Source: M3007 sp964630705
GTDB taxonomy: Bacteria; Bacteroidota; Bacteroidia; Chitinophagales; Saprospiraceae
Assembly (NCBI GenBank): GCA_964630705.1
Contig: CAZVZH010000036.1
Location: forward strand, 1-28,981
Direction: 5' to 3'
DNA: 28,981 nucleotides
Below the pieces are notes generated by a model. It did no database searches and had not been told where the DNA came from. It saw only the letters and a program-made list of their open reading frames with translations. A program made the translations under genes and the position numbers. Shown here one piece after another: positions 16,308 through 25,300 of the stretch; positions within the stretch are counted from its first letter, which is position 1, and each line of letters opens with the position of its first letter.

Positions 16308-16373
16308 TTTTTCAAAAATTGGATGCAAAACAGGTTGGAAGTCCGTCTTGAAACGCCGGAGTCCGGGTAATGT

Positions 16374-17423
16374 TCAGGCTTCCAGCGGCAAAAAGGCGCT
16401 GGAAGGCGGCTCTTCCGCCACGGGCGGCCGGGCGTGTAGCGGGTGGCCATTGAGCACCCGCTCGTAAAGCTGGAGGTATTCGCGGGCCATGCGATCGGCT
16501 GAAAACAGATCGACGGCGTATTGCAGGCAGCGGTCGCGGTCGAACGAATCGGCGTGGCGGATGGCATCGACGAGTTCGGAGCGTTTGGTCGACAGCAGGC
16601 CCATTTCCGAAAAACAACCATCGACCTGGCCGGTCCATTTTCGGCCGTCGGCAAGGGGCGTTTTACGGCAGAGCAATTCGGGTAAGGGGCCATAAGGCGT
16701 GCCGAACACCGGGCAGCCGAAATACAAACTTTCGGGGATGGCCAGTGCGAAGGGCTCGTGGGTGAGGATTGGGAAGAGCAGGCCTTTGGAGCCATTGAGC
16801 ATCATGTTGCGGCCGTCGCGGTTGAGCACCCCGTGGAATCGGGCGCTGGGGCTGAGGGTGATGCGCAGGCCTTTGCGAAAATTGACCCGCGAGCCGCCGA
16901 TCACATGTACCCGCGCGCCGGCACGGGCGGCCAGGTCGATGGCGCCGCGCACGTTTTTTCCCTGCCAGGCGGCGTCGCCGAGAAAATGAAAATAGTTGCG
17001 CGGGAAATCGAGCAGCACCTCGCCGTAGGTCCGAAAATCGAGCCCGGGGTATACATACACCGAACCGCCGTGGCGCGCGGCATGGCTGGCCGATACGAAC
17101 ACCGTGTTGGGGTCAAGGCTTTCGGGCTGGGTGCTGTTGACAAAACTGGTGATCAGATAGGGCTGTTTCAGGCCTTCAAACGGCGCCGGGGGGCGGTCGA
17201 AAAAGTGAACCAGGTCGGTATCTTCCGGGATTTGTGGGTCGAGCGGGCGTTTTTCGTCGAGGACCAGCGTGGGCGCAAAGGCACACTCCGAACCTTTTTT
17301 TGCCAAAAAGGCGGGGTGGTGCCCCTTTTCGTGCAGCTGAAGCGCCAGCCACCACATCACCCGCTCCGCGTCGTCGTAGGTTTTTACAGGGATCCGGCTA
17401 TTGCGGACGAAGAGAATTTTCAT
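16374..17423 (-). CDS. GT-B fold glycosyltransferase (GT4-like)
   Basis: 349 residues. The N-terminal Rossmann half begins MKILFVRNSRIP with a helix rich in DDAERVMWWLALQLHEKGHHPAFLAKKG, typical of sugar-nucleotide glycosyltransferases acting at the membrane. The C-terminal half carries the donor-binding block ILTHEPFALAIPESLYFGCPVFG (about 221-243) with the E-x7-E pattern of GT4 enzymes, followed by GPLPELL. The end is Pro-rich (HARPPVAEEPPSS). No signal peptide or membrane helix is seen, so it works in the cytoplasm or at the inner face. Its acceptor is unknown; the following crtZ-like gene raises the possibility of carotenoid glycosylation, but lipid or glycan acceptors are as likely. The start at 17423 lies 74 bases from the first heptad array, divergent from folC. 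Confidence 0.85.
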   Translation of the reverse strand: MKILFVRNSRIPVKTYDDAERVMWWLALQLHEKGHHPAFLAKKGSECAFAPTLVLDEKRPLDPQIPEDTDLVHFFDRPPAPFEGLKQPYLITSFVNSTQPESLDPNTVFVSASHAARHGGSVYVYPGLDFRTYGEVLLDFPRNYFHFLGDAAWQGKNVRGAIDLAARAGARVHVIGGSRVNFRKGLRITLSPSARFHGVLNRDGRNMMLNGSKGLLFPILTHEPFALAIPESLYFGCPVFGTPYGPLPELLCRKTPLADGRKWTGQVDGCFSEMGLLSTKRSELVDAIRHADSFDRDRCLQYAVDLFSADRMAREYLQLYERVLNGHPLHARPPVAEEPPSSAFLPLEA

Positions 17424-17496
17424 CGGATAAACTTAGAAGGATTAGACAGGCGGTTCCTCCTGTTTTAGCAGCCCTGCAAATGTGCGAAATCCCGGT

Positions 17497-17530
17497 CGGA
17501 ATACGGAATGCGGAATACGGAATGCGGAAT
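17497..17530 (+). repeat. Heptanucleotide array 1 (CGGAATR)
   Basis: Five units of the 7-base word CGGAATA/CGGAATG alternate: A, G, A, G and a final CGGAAT that runs into the T-tract at 17530. The same word occurs in array 2 and, inverted, in the array around the gap. Confidence 0.93.
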
Positions 17531-17580
17531 TTTTTTGATTGTGGGCAGGGATGTTTTCGGCCTGTGTTGCCCGACTCTTT

Positions 17581-17613
17581 CGAATGCGGAATGCGGAATG
17601 CGGAATACGGAAT
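17581..17613 (+). repeat. Heptanucleotide array 2 (CGGAATR)
   Basis: A partial unit CGAATG (17581-17586), then CGGAATG, CGGAATG, CGGAATA and CGGAAT running into the T-tract. It sits at the same place relative to the following promoter-like module as array 1 does to its own. Confidence 0.93.
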
Positions 17614-17616
17614 TTT

Positions 17617-17649
17617 TTTGATGTAGGGTAGGGACGTTTTCTACCTTTG
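17617..17649 (+). promoter_or_regulatory. Bacteroidota-type promoter upstream of folC
   Basis: TTTG at 17617-17620, a 21-base spacer, then TACCTTTG at 17642-17649, matching TTTG-N19-21-TAnnTTTG. Transcription would start near 17656 and read through the inverted heptad array and gap into folC. Confidence 0.55.
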
Positions 17650-17683
17650 TCGCCCAATTTCACCTCCGACTAAATGGCGTACA

Positions 17684-17824
17684 ATTCCGTATTCCGTATT
17701 CCGTATTCCGNNNNNNNNNNNNNNNNNNNNNNNNNNNNNNNNNNNNNNNNNNNNNNNNNNNNNNNNNNNNNNNNNNNNNNNNNNNNNNNNNNNNNNNNNN
17801 NNNNNNNNNNTATTCCGTATTCGA
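17684..17824 (+). repeat. Inverted heptad array (ATTCCGT) spanning the assembly gap
   Basis: ATTCCGT occurs three times plus ATTCCG at 17684-17710, immediately before the N run, and again as TATTCCGTATTCGA at 17811-17824, immediately after it. The word and orientation are the same on both sides, so the gap most likely hides more copies. Relative to arrays 1 and 2 it is inverted and could pair with them in DNA. Confidence 0.85.
17711..17810. other. Assembly gap (100 N)
   Basis: Exactly 100 undetermined bases, flanked on both sides by the same tandem heptad. This looks like a placeholder of standard size in a repeat that could not be assembled, so true length and content are unknown. Confidence 0.97.
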
Positions 17825-19129
17825 ATGACTTACCGGGCCGCACTCGACTACCTCTACGCTCAGTTGCCGATGTTTCAGCGGGTTGGCCCGGCGGCGTATA
17901 AAAAAGATTTGGGTAACACCCTGGCCTTGTGCGGGCACCTGGGCGATCCGCAGCGGCGCTTTCGAAGCGTGCATGTGGCCGGTACCAACGGCAAAGGTTC
18001 GGTGAGCCACATGCTGGCGGCCGCCTGCCAGGCGGCGGGCTTGAAAACTGGACTGTACATTTCACCCCATTACAAAGATTTCCGCGAACGGATCAAAGTG
18101 AACGGGCAGTATATTTCCCGGCGGGCGGTGGCTGATTTTGTGGAACAACACCGCCCGGCGATCGAAGCGATTCAGCCCTCGTTTTTCGAGTTGTGCGTAG
18201 CCATGGCCTTCGATTTTTTTGCCCGCGAAAAAGTCGACATCGCCATTGTGGAAGTGGGCCTGGGCGGCCGGCTCGACAGCACGAACGTGATCAACCCGCT
18301 CCTGAGCGTGATTACCAATATCAGCTTCGACCACATGAACCTGCTCGGCGATACCCTCCCCCTTATCGCCGGCGAAAAGGCCGGAATTATCAAGCCGGGC
18401 GTGCCGGTAGTGATCGGCGAAACCCACCCGGAAACCGCGCCGGTTTTTTTGCAAAAAGCGCAGGAGTGCCGCTCGGAAATCGTTTTTGCCGACCAGCATT
18501 TCGAACTGGCCGAACTCGGCCAAACGGACTGGACCTCGGCGCGTTACGCCGTTTTGAAAAACAAGCAGCCTTACTTATCCGAATTACGCGTGGATGCTGC
18601 CGGACCATTTCAACAGAAAAATCTGGCCACGGTGTTGCAAGCCTGGGAAATCCTGTGCGGCCGCCACCCGGAGCTGTTCCAACCGCCCGCGCTCGAAGCC
18701 CTGTTAACCGGCCTGGCGCAACTGAAAATCAGCACCCGTTTTATCGGCCGTTGGCAGCTGATCGGCCGCGACCCGCTGGTGCTGTGCGACAGCGCGCACA
18801 ACGAGGCAGGCTTGCGTTTGGTTTTCGAACGCCTGTCGACACAACATTCCGGGCAATTACACCTGGTTTTGGGCTTCGTAAACGACAAACCCGTGGAGCC
18901 GGCCCTGCAACTTTTCCCGCCCGGCGCACGCTATTATTTTGCCAAGGCTGATATTCCACGTGGGCTGGATGCCGCCGTTCTGCGCGAAAAAGCAGCATCT
19001 TTGGGCCGGCATGGTAAGGCTTATGCCTCAGTAAAAAACGCGCTGCGGGCAGCCCGCCGGGCGGCCGCTCCGACCGACCTGGTGCTGGTGACGGGCAGTA
19101 TTTTTGTGGTAGCCGAAGTTTTACCCTGA
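17825..19129 (+). CDS. folC: Bifunctional folylpolyglutamate synthase / dihydrofolate synthase
   Basis: 434 residues, usual length. FolC adds glutamate to dihydropteroate and extends the polyglutamate tail of folates in the cytoplasm. Signatures: the ATP-binding P-loop GTNGKGS at 53-59 in VHVAGTNGKGSVSHM, the folate-loop SPHYKDFRERIKVNG, the motif VEVGLGGRLDSTNVI, NISFDHMNLLGDTLPLIAGEKAGIIK, and the C-terminal ligase domain with LCDSAHNEAGL. The start ATG at 17825 is the family-typical MTYRAALDYLYAQLPMFQRVG, and it directly abuts the last heptad repeat (ATTCGA, then ATG), so the translation-initiation region is made of repeat sequence. A TonB-dependent receptor gene follows after 29 bases. 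No further folate genes are near. Confidence 0.96.
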   Translation: MTYRAALDYLYAQLPMFQRVGPAAYKKDLGNTLALCGHLGDPQRRFRSVHVAGTNGKGSVSHMLAAACQAAGLKTGLYISPHYKDFRERIKVNGQYISRRAVADFVEQHRPAIEAIQPSFFELCVAMAFDFFAREKVDIAIVEVGLGGRLDSTNVINPLLSVITNISFDHMNLLGDTLPLIAGEKAGIIKPGVPVVIGETHPETAPVFLQKAQECRSEIVFADQHFELAELGQTDWTSARYAVLKNKQPYLSELRVDAAGPFQQKNLATVLQAWEILCGRHPELFQPPALEALLTGLAQLKISTRFIGRWQLIGRDPLVLCDSAHNEAGLRLVFERLSTQHSGQLHLVLGFVNDKPVEPALQLFPPGARYYFAKADIPRGLDAAVLREKAASLGRHGKAYASVKNALRAARRAAAPTDLVLVTGSIFVVAEVLP

Positions 19130-19158
19130 ATTAAAAGTTTTACCGCTTCGAAAAAAAT

Positions 19159-21714
19159 ATGACCGTGTTTACGACGAATACCCGCCTCCTGCTCACCGGT
19201 ATTTTTCTCTTCCAGCTGGCCGCTGTTTTGTCTGCCCAACAAACCGCCACGGTGTACGGCCGCATCCTCGACGCCGCCACTGCCCAGCCGGTTGAACTGG
19301 TCACCGTTTACATCAAAGACGGACAAAACGCGGTGAGCACCGACGAAAGCGGCAACTACGCCATCCAGGTGCCGGCGGGCAGGCGGCTCACCCTGGGCTT
19401 CCGGCGAGTGGCCTACAAAGACAGTTACGCCGATGTGCTGCCCTTGGATCCGGGCGCGCGTTTTGCCCTCGACCTCGACCTCGCACCCACGGAATCGAAC
19501 CTCGAAGTAGTGATCCGCGACCGGCGCCTCGATGATGCCGGCATGGTGCGCGAGCGCAACATGGAAGCGCTCAAACTCTTGCCCAGCTCCACCGGCAACC
19601 TCGAAAGCGTGCTACCCCACATCGCCCTGGGCACCAACGCGGGCACCGGCGGCGAGCTCAGCTCCCAGTACCAGGTGCGCGGCGGCAACTACGATGAAAA
19701 CCTGGTGTACGTCAACGATTTTGAAATTTACCGGCCCCAGCTCATCCGCGCCGGCCAGCAGGAAGGCCTGACCTTTCCGAACATCGATCTGGTGCGCGAC
19801 CTGTCGTTTTCGTCCGGCGGTTTTCAGGCGAAATACGGCGACAAGATGTCGTCGGTGCTCGATGTCAAGTACAAACGCCCCGACAGTTTGCGCGCCAGCG
19901 CCAGCGCCAGTTTGCTCGGCGCCTCAGCGCACCTGGAAGGCAGCCGAAAAAACCGACAGGACCCCTACCGGGCCTTTCGCTACCTGTTCGGCGCGCGCTA
20001 CAAAACCACCCGCACCCTGCTCGGCAGCCTCGACGTGCAGGGGGAGTACGTGCCCGATTTTTACGATTTTCAAACCTACCTGACCTACGACCTAAACCGC
20101 GACTGGCAAATCGGGCTGATCGGAAATTACAACCGCTCGGTGTACAAGTTTGTGCCGGAGAGCCTCACCCGAGCCTTTGGCCTGATCGACTTCGCCCTGC
20201 AGTTGCGCACCGTTTTCGAGGGTCAGGAAATTGACGATTTTACCCAGGCGATGGGCGGCGTATCGCTTACCTACCTGCCCGACAGGGAACGCAACCCGCT
20301 GTACCACAAGTTTTTGATGTCGACCTGGCGCAGCCAGGAAAATGAGCGCTTCGATATTCTCGGCTACTACCTGTTGGGGGAAATCGAGGAAAACCTGGGA
20401 TCCGACGAGTTTGGCGAGATTGTCAATGTGCTCGGCACGGGCACCCAGCACACCTGGATCCGCAACTACCTCACCCTCGATGTGCGCAACGCCGAGTACC
20501 GCGGCGGCATCGAATTGCAAAACGATCGCCAGGATGCCGGGCTCACGCGCAGCCACTTCCTGCAATGGTCGGTGAAATGGCAAAACGAAGCCATTCTGGA
20601 TAAAATAAACGAGTGGGAACGCCTCGACTCCGCCTTGTACTCCCTGCCGTTCGATACCAACTTTCTGTTTGTACGCCGGGTGCTGAAAACGCAAAACCGC
20701 TTGAACAGCAACCGCTATACCGCCTTTTTTCAGGACACCTGGACCTGGCGGGAGGAAGGCCTGCGCGAGTTTCAGGTAACGGCCGGTGTGCGCGGGCAGT
20801 ATTGGGATTTGAACGGAGGCTGGCTGCTGAGCCCACGGGTGCAACTGTTGTACAAACCCTTGCACATCCGCAAAGACCTGTCGTACCGCTTGGCCGGCGG
20901 CTTGTATTTCCAACCGCCTTTTTACCGCGAGCTGCGGCGCCCCGACGGTACGGTGAACACCGATGTGCAGGCACAAAAATCGGCGCATGTGGTGGGCGGC
21001 TTTACCTACGATTTTCTTTGGGGCAAGCGCCGGCCGGTGAAAATGCGCCTCATCACGGAGGTGTATTACAAGCAAATGTGGGACCTGATATCGTACGACC
21101 TCGACAATGTGCGTATCCGCTACGCCGGGGCGAACGACTCGCGGGGTTATGCGGCCGGCATCGACGTGCGCCTGAACGGCGAGTTTGTGCCCGGAGCCGA
21201 AAGTTGGGTCAACCTCTCGCTCTTGCGCACCCGCGAAGCCATTGACGGGGTGCAGCACAAAATCCGGGAGATCGGCGACACGGAAGGCCGCAATGTGCAG
21301 GACGTGCCCCGGCCCACCGACCGCTTCCTTACCTTGTCGACGTTTTTTCAGGACTACCTGCGCCGCAACAAAAATGTGCGTATGCACCTCAATTTCACGG
21401 TGGGTACCGGGCTGCCCTTCGGCGTGGTCGACAACAATGTCGAGTATCGCAATCCGTACCGGTTCACGCCCTACCACCGGGTGGATATCGGGTTCGGGTT
21501 TCAGCTGTGGAAACAAGAGTGGCGCAACCGGCGGCCGCGGCACTTCCTGCGGTTTACACGAAATACCTGGGCCAGCCTGGAGGTTTTTAACCTGTTGAAA
21601 GTAGCCAACGAAGCGTCGAACACCTGGATCAAGGCCATCACCGATGTACAGTACGCCATTCCGAATTACCTGACGGGGCGGCGCGTGAATTTGCGCTTGA
21701 AGATGGATTTTTGA
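19159..21714 (+). CDS. TonB-dependent receptor with carboxypeptidase-regulatory-like N-terminal domain
   Basis: 851 residues, outer membrane. Signal peptide about 1-27 (LLLTGIFLFQLAAVLSAQQ). Residues about 30-110 form the CarboxypepD-regulatory-like beta-sandwich (ATVYGRILDAATAQPVELVTVYIKDG, then STDESGNYAIQVPAG). The plug domain follows at about 120-235 (LKLLPSSTGNLESVLPHIALGTN, SSQYQVRGGNYDENLVYVNDFEI, FSSGGFQAKYGDKMSSVLDVKYKR) and the rest is a barrel ending in the aromatic C-terminus NLRLKMDF, as required for outer-membrane insertion. There is no SusD-like partner, so glycan import is not indicated; a siderophore, vitamin or peptide ligand is possible. It is downstream of folC with 29 bases between and may be co-transcribed. 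No Fur-like site is visible. Confidence 0.94.
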   Translation: MTVFTTNTRLLLTGIFLFQLAAVLSAQQTATVYGRILDAATAQPVELVTVYIKDGQNAVSTDESGNYAIQVPAGRRLTLGFRRVAYKDSYADVLPLDPGARFALDLDLAPTESNLEVVIRDRRLDDAGMVRERNMEALKLLPSSTGNLESVLPHIALGTNAGTGGELSSQYQVRGGNYDENLVYVNDFEIYRPQLIRAGQQEGLTFPNIDLVRDLSFSSGGFQAKYGDKMSSVLDVKYKRPDSLRASASASLLGASAHLEGSRKNRQDPYRAFRYLFGARYKTTRTLLGSLDVQGEYVPDFYDFQTYLTYDLNRDWQIGLIGNYNRSVYKFVPESLTRAFGLIDFALQLRTVFEGQEIDDFTQAMGGVSLTYLPDRERNPLYHKFLMSTWRSQENERFDILGYYLLGEIEENLGSDEFGEIVNVLGTGTQHTWIRNYLTLDVRNAEYRGGIELQNDRQDAGLTRSHFLQWSVKWQNEAILDKINEWERLDSALYSLPFDTNFLFVRRVLKTQNRLNSNRYTAFFQDTWTWREEGLREFQVTAGVRGQYWDLNGGWLLSPRVQLLYKPLHIRKDLSYRLAGGLYFQPPFYRELRRPDGTVNTDVQAQKSAHVVGGFTYDFLWGKRRPVKMRLITEVYYKQMWDLISYDLDNVRIRYAGANDSRGYAAGIDVRLNGEFVPGAESWVNLSLLRTREAIDGVQHKIREIGDTEGRNVQDVPRPTDRFLTLSTFFQDYLRRNKNVRMHLNFTVGTGLPFGVVDNNVEYRNPYRFTPYHRVDIGFGFQLWKQEWRNRRPRHFLRFTRNTWASLEVFNLLKVANEASNTWIKAITDVQYAIPNYLTGRRVNLRLKMDF

Positions 21715-21751
21715 TGTGCAAGAGCGTTTTTACCTCGTCAGATCCACGCCA

Positions 21752-22243
21752 TCAAACAACCAACCACTCCCAAAGCATCCATACCAAGCGCCCAACCGCC
21801 CATACCAGCGCCGCCAGAAAAACTAAAAACAGTAAAAAAAGTATCAGGATTGACGTGCTCACCTTCGGTTTGGGGCCTTCTTCGGCATAGTAGTTTTTCA
21901 ACAATTCCACATTGCGCCGGTTGGCTTTGTAGCCGATATCGAACAAATCGCCCAGCAGGGGAATGGCTCCTACGAGCGCGTCGACAACCAGATTGCCCAT
22001 CATGCGCAGCAGCATCAGGGGGCCGGCGCCGCGCCGCAACATCACCGAGAATAAAATTCCGGAAACGGCAAAACCGGCAATGTCGCCCAAATAGGGCACC
22101 AGGCCGATGAGCGCGTCGAGGCCAAAGCGAACCTCCGTGCCGGGAATTCGGAAGCGGTTGTCGAGCAGGTTGGCCAGCATTTCGAGCCGGGCGGTGTCGG
22201 CGGCGGGAGCTGCCGCGGGAGGTTTGAGTTGTTCGTTAGACAT
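21752..22243 (-). CDS. DUF4112 domain-containing membrane protein
   Basis: 163 residues from the ATG at 22243 (MSNEQLKPP); an ATG 15 bases earlier (22258) gives MYLCR and overlaps the promoter-like site. The DUF4112 domain is clear: FRIPGTEVRFGLDALIGLVPYLGDIAGFAVSG, then LMLLRMMGNLVVDALVGAIPLLGDLFDIGYKANRRN. The two related P-LGD segments look like an internal repeat of amphipathic membrane-associated helices. A third, strongly hydrophobic helix lies near the C-terminus (STSILILFLLFLVFLAALVWAV). Function is not established. It is divergent from the RND pump gene (127 bases between starts) and converges on the TonB-dependent receptor, 37 bases apart. Confidence 0.92.
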   Translation of the reverse strand: MSNEQLKPPAAAPAADTARLEMLANLLDNRFRIPGTEVRFGLDALIGLVPYLGDIAGFAVSGILFSVMLRRGAGPLMLLRMMGNLVVDALVGAIPLLGDLFDIGYKANRRNVELLKNYYAEEGPKPKVSTSILILFLLFLVFLAALVWAVGRLVWMLWEWLVV

Positions 22244-22247
22244 GCGG

Positions 22248-22255
22248 CAAAGGTA
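22248..22255 (-). promoter_or_regulatory. Candidate -7 box for a leaderless DUF4112 transcript
   Basis: On the minus strand this reads TACCTTTG, a full TAnnTTTG match, ending 4 bases before the ATG at 22243. A start about 7 bases downstream would make the mRNA essentially leaderless. No TTTG is present 19-21 bases upstream. Confidence 0.35.
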
Positions 22256-22370
22256 CAATGCGGCAAAAAATTCCGGCTGGCTTGCATCCCGAGGAGCGCT
22301 TCCTTTGTTTCAAAACTTTTCCGGCAAAAACCGATCTTGGAGCCTGTTTTGAAAAAACGAACGCCGCGTT

Positions 22371-25300
22371 ATGAATTTGTCCGACCTCTCCCTCCGCCGC
22401 CCCGTACTGGCTACCGTCATGAGCATTCTGATCATTGTGTTCGGCGCCATCGGCTACCGCTACCTGGGCGTGCGGGAATACCCGGCCATCGACCCGCCTA
22501 CCATCACCGTGCGCACTTCGTACACAGGCGCCAACGCCGATGTGGTGGAAAGCCAGATTACCGAACCCCTGGAAAAGGCCGTGAACAGCATTGCCGGCAT
22601 CCGCTCGATTTCCTCCCAGTCGGCTCTGGGCAGCAGTTCGATTACCGTGGAGTTTGACCTGGGCGCCGATCTGGAGCGCGCCGCCAACGACGTGCGCGAC
22701 AAAGTGGCCCAGTCGTTGCGCAGCCTGCCGCAAGACATTGATGCGCCGCCCGTGGTGAGCAAAGCCGACGCCAACAGCGACCCAATCGTTTTTATCCCGA
22801 TCCAGAGCAGTACGCGCAGCGTGATGGAACTGTCAGATTTTGCCGAAAATGTATTGTCGGAAAAATTGCAGACCATCCCGGGCGTGAGCGAAGTGCGGAT
22901 TTTCGGGCAAAAACGCCCGGCCATGCGCCTGTGGGTCGACCCCGTCCGGCTGGCCGCGCACGGGCTGACGGTGCAAGACGTGCAAACGGCGCTGAACCGC
23001 GAAAACGTCGATTTGCCGGCCGGCAAACTGCGCGGCGGCGCCACCGAGCTCACCGTCAAAACCTTCGGGCGCCTGCAAACAGAGGCCGATTTCAACAACA
23101 TGATCGTCCGACAGGTGCCCGGAAACGCGGTGCAGCCAGGCCAAACCATCCGTTTCCGCGACTTGGGCGAAGCCGTGCTCGGGCCGGAAAGCGACGACTT
23201 CGGCGCGCGGCGCAACAACGTTTCCAACGTCTCCCTGGCGCTCATCCCGCAACCCGGAGCCAATATCATCGAGATTACCGACGAGTTTTACCGGCGATTT
23301 GCCCAACTCAAACGCGAGCTGCCCTCGGATATCATCATCGACGTGGGCTTGGACAAATCGACCTTCGTACGCCGCGCCATCCTGGAGGTTAAAGAAACCC
23401 TGATCATCGCCATTACGCTGGTAGTGCTGATTATTTACCTGTTCTTTCGCAACTGGGTGATCGCCCTGCGCCCACTGATCGACATTCCGGTATGCCTGAT
23501 CGGGGCGTTTTTTATCATGTACCTGTTCGGGTTTTCCATCAACGTGCTCACCCTGCTGGCCATCGTACTCGCTACTGGACTGGTCGTCGACGACGGCATT
23601 GTGGTCACGGAAAATATTTACAAAAAGATCGAACAGGGCATGGACAAATGGACGGCCGCCCGCGAAGGCACCCGGGAGATTTTTTTCGCCGTCATTTCCA
23701 CCTCGATCACCCTGGCGGTGGTGTTTATCCCCGTCATTTTTTTGCAGGGTTTTACCGGGCGGCTGTTCCGCGAATTCGGGATAGTAGTCGCTGGAGCTGT
23801 GCTGATTTCGGCCTTCGTTTCGCTCACGCTCACCCCGGTGCTCAATGTCAAGCTCAGCCGGCGGAACGCGCACGACCACGGTTGGTTTTACCGGGTTACC
23901 GAGCCTTTTTTTAAATCCCTCGACCAAGCGTACGGTCGAGCGTTGAGCAGTTTCATGCGCTTCCGCTGGGTGAGCTGGTTGATCCTCCTGGCTTGTTTCG
24001 GCGCCATTTGGCATTTTCAAAAAAGCCTGAAAACGGAGCTCGCCCCGCTGGAAGACCGCAGTGCTATCCGGGCGGTCGTGTCGGCCCCGGAAGGCACTGA
24101 TTTCGACGTTACAGAGCAGATCATTTACGATTTGGTGGCGGCGGTCATGGACTCCGTTCCGGAGCACCAAATGATTTTCGGCATTACCGGAGCGGGCCGT
24201 ACCGGCGGCGCCAACAGCGGGTTCATCAGCCTGGGTTTGGTGGAGCCGGAGTACCGCGCGCGCAGCCAACAGGAAATTTACGACCAGCTGCTGGGCATGA
24301 CCCGGGGCATGACCGCCGCGCGCATATTTCCGAACCAGGAGCAAACGATTTCTACGGGTTTTGGCGCCAGCCTCTCGCTGCCCGTCCAGTTTGTGATTCA
24401 AAACCTGGATTTTAAAAAATTGGAAGATGCCCTGCCCCGCTTCCTCGAGGAGGCTGCCAAAGACCCCGCCTTTGCCAATGTCAATTCCGATCTGAAATTT
24501 AATAAACCCGAAATCCAGATCGAAATCGACCGGCTCAAGGCCGCCGAGCTGGGCATCAGCGTGCTCGACATCAGCCAAACCGTCCAACTGGCTTTGTCTG
24601 GCCGGCGTTTCGGCTATTTTTTGATGAACGGCAAACAGTACCAGGTGATTGGCCAGGTTGACCGCGACGACCGCGACGAGCCGCTCGACCTGGCCAGCCT
24701 TTACGTACGCAACAATGCCGGCGAAATGGTTCAGCTCGACAATCTCGTGCGCTTTACCGAAACCAGCAACCCGCCGATGCTCTACCATTTCAACCGCTAC
24801 AAATCGGCGACGATCAGTGCAGCGCTCGCCCCTGGCAAAACCTTAGGCGAGGGTATCGATGCCATGGAAGCCATTGCTGCGCGGGTACTCGACGATAGTT
24901 TTAACACCGACCTTAGCGGCCCCTCGCGCGATTTTCGCGAAAGCAGCGGCAACACGGCCTTCGCCTTTCTCTTGGCGCTTGGGCTGATTTACCTCATTCT
25001 GGCTGCGCAGTTTGAAAGTTTCCGCGACCCGCTCATCATCATGATCACCGTGCCGCTGGCTATCGCCGGCGCCTTCATCACCCTGGCGCTTGGGCAGTAC
25101 ACCATCAATATTTTTAGCCAGATCGGTATGATTATGCTGATCGGATTGGTGACGAAAAACGGAATATTAATCGTGGAGTTTGCTAACCAAAAAATGCGCG
25201 CCGGGGTAGTGGAAAACAAAGTGCAAGCCGTCGTCGAGGCAGCTAAAGGCCGCCTGCGCCCCATCCTGATGACCACCTTGGCCACCGTGCTCGGCGCCTT

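Larger units (their letters stand above)
17526..17665 (+). repeat. Direct duplication of a promoter-like module (offset 83 bases)
   Basis: The sequence from 17526 and that from 17609 align without gaps for about 55 bases: GGAATTTTTTTGAT, a G-rich spacer (GGG-AGGGA-GTTTTC), then the -7 region and GCCC. By eye, about 70 percent of positions agree. Copy B (17609 on) keeps TACCTTTG at the -7 position; copy A has GGCCTGTG there, so only B looks functional. Confidence 0.8.
17424..17824. other. Repeat-rich divergent intergenic region between the glycosyltransferase and folC
   Basis: About 401 bases including 100 N. It contains no credible gene. It holds two forward heptad arrays, a duplicated module of 83-base offset with promoter-like sites, one inverted heptad array interrupted by the assembly gap, and the start-proximal end of that array, all described separately. 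The real length is unknown because the N run looks like a fixed-size placeholder. Confidence 0.85.

Noticed and set aside
17497..17824. Heptad repeats as a CRISPR array
   Set aside because: Units are 7 bases and contiguous, with no spacers, and no cas gene is present.
17674..17901. An ATG at 17674 opening a frame through the heptad array into folC sequence
   Set aside because: The peptide is only the repeat translated (cyclic IPYSVFR), its continuity depends on an arbitrary number of N, and the following part is out of frame with folC.
20092..21543. A 483-codon open frame antisense to the TonB-dependent receptor gene
   Set aside because: No domain or signal, and the sense frame is a complete receptor.
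19159..21714. The TonB-dependent receptor as part of a SusC/SusD polysaccharide utilisation locus
   Set aside because: No SusD-like gene, glycoside hydrolase or sensor is adjacent; the neighbours are folC and DUF4112.
22833..24788. A 651-codon open frame antisense to the RND pump gene
   Set aside because: GC-rich codon-bias shadow; the sense frame is an unambiguous full-length RND pump.
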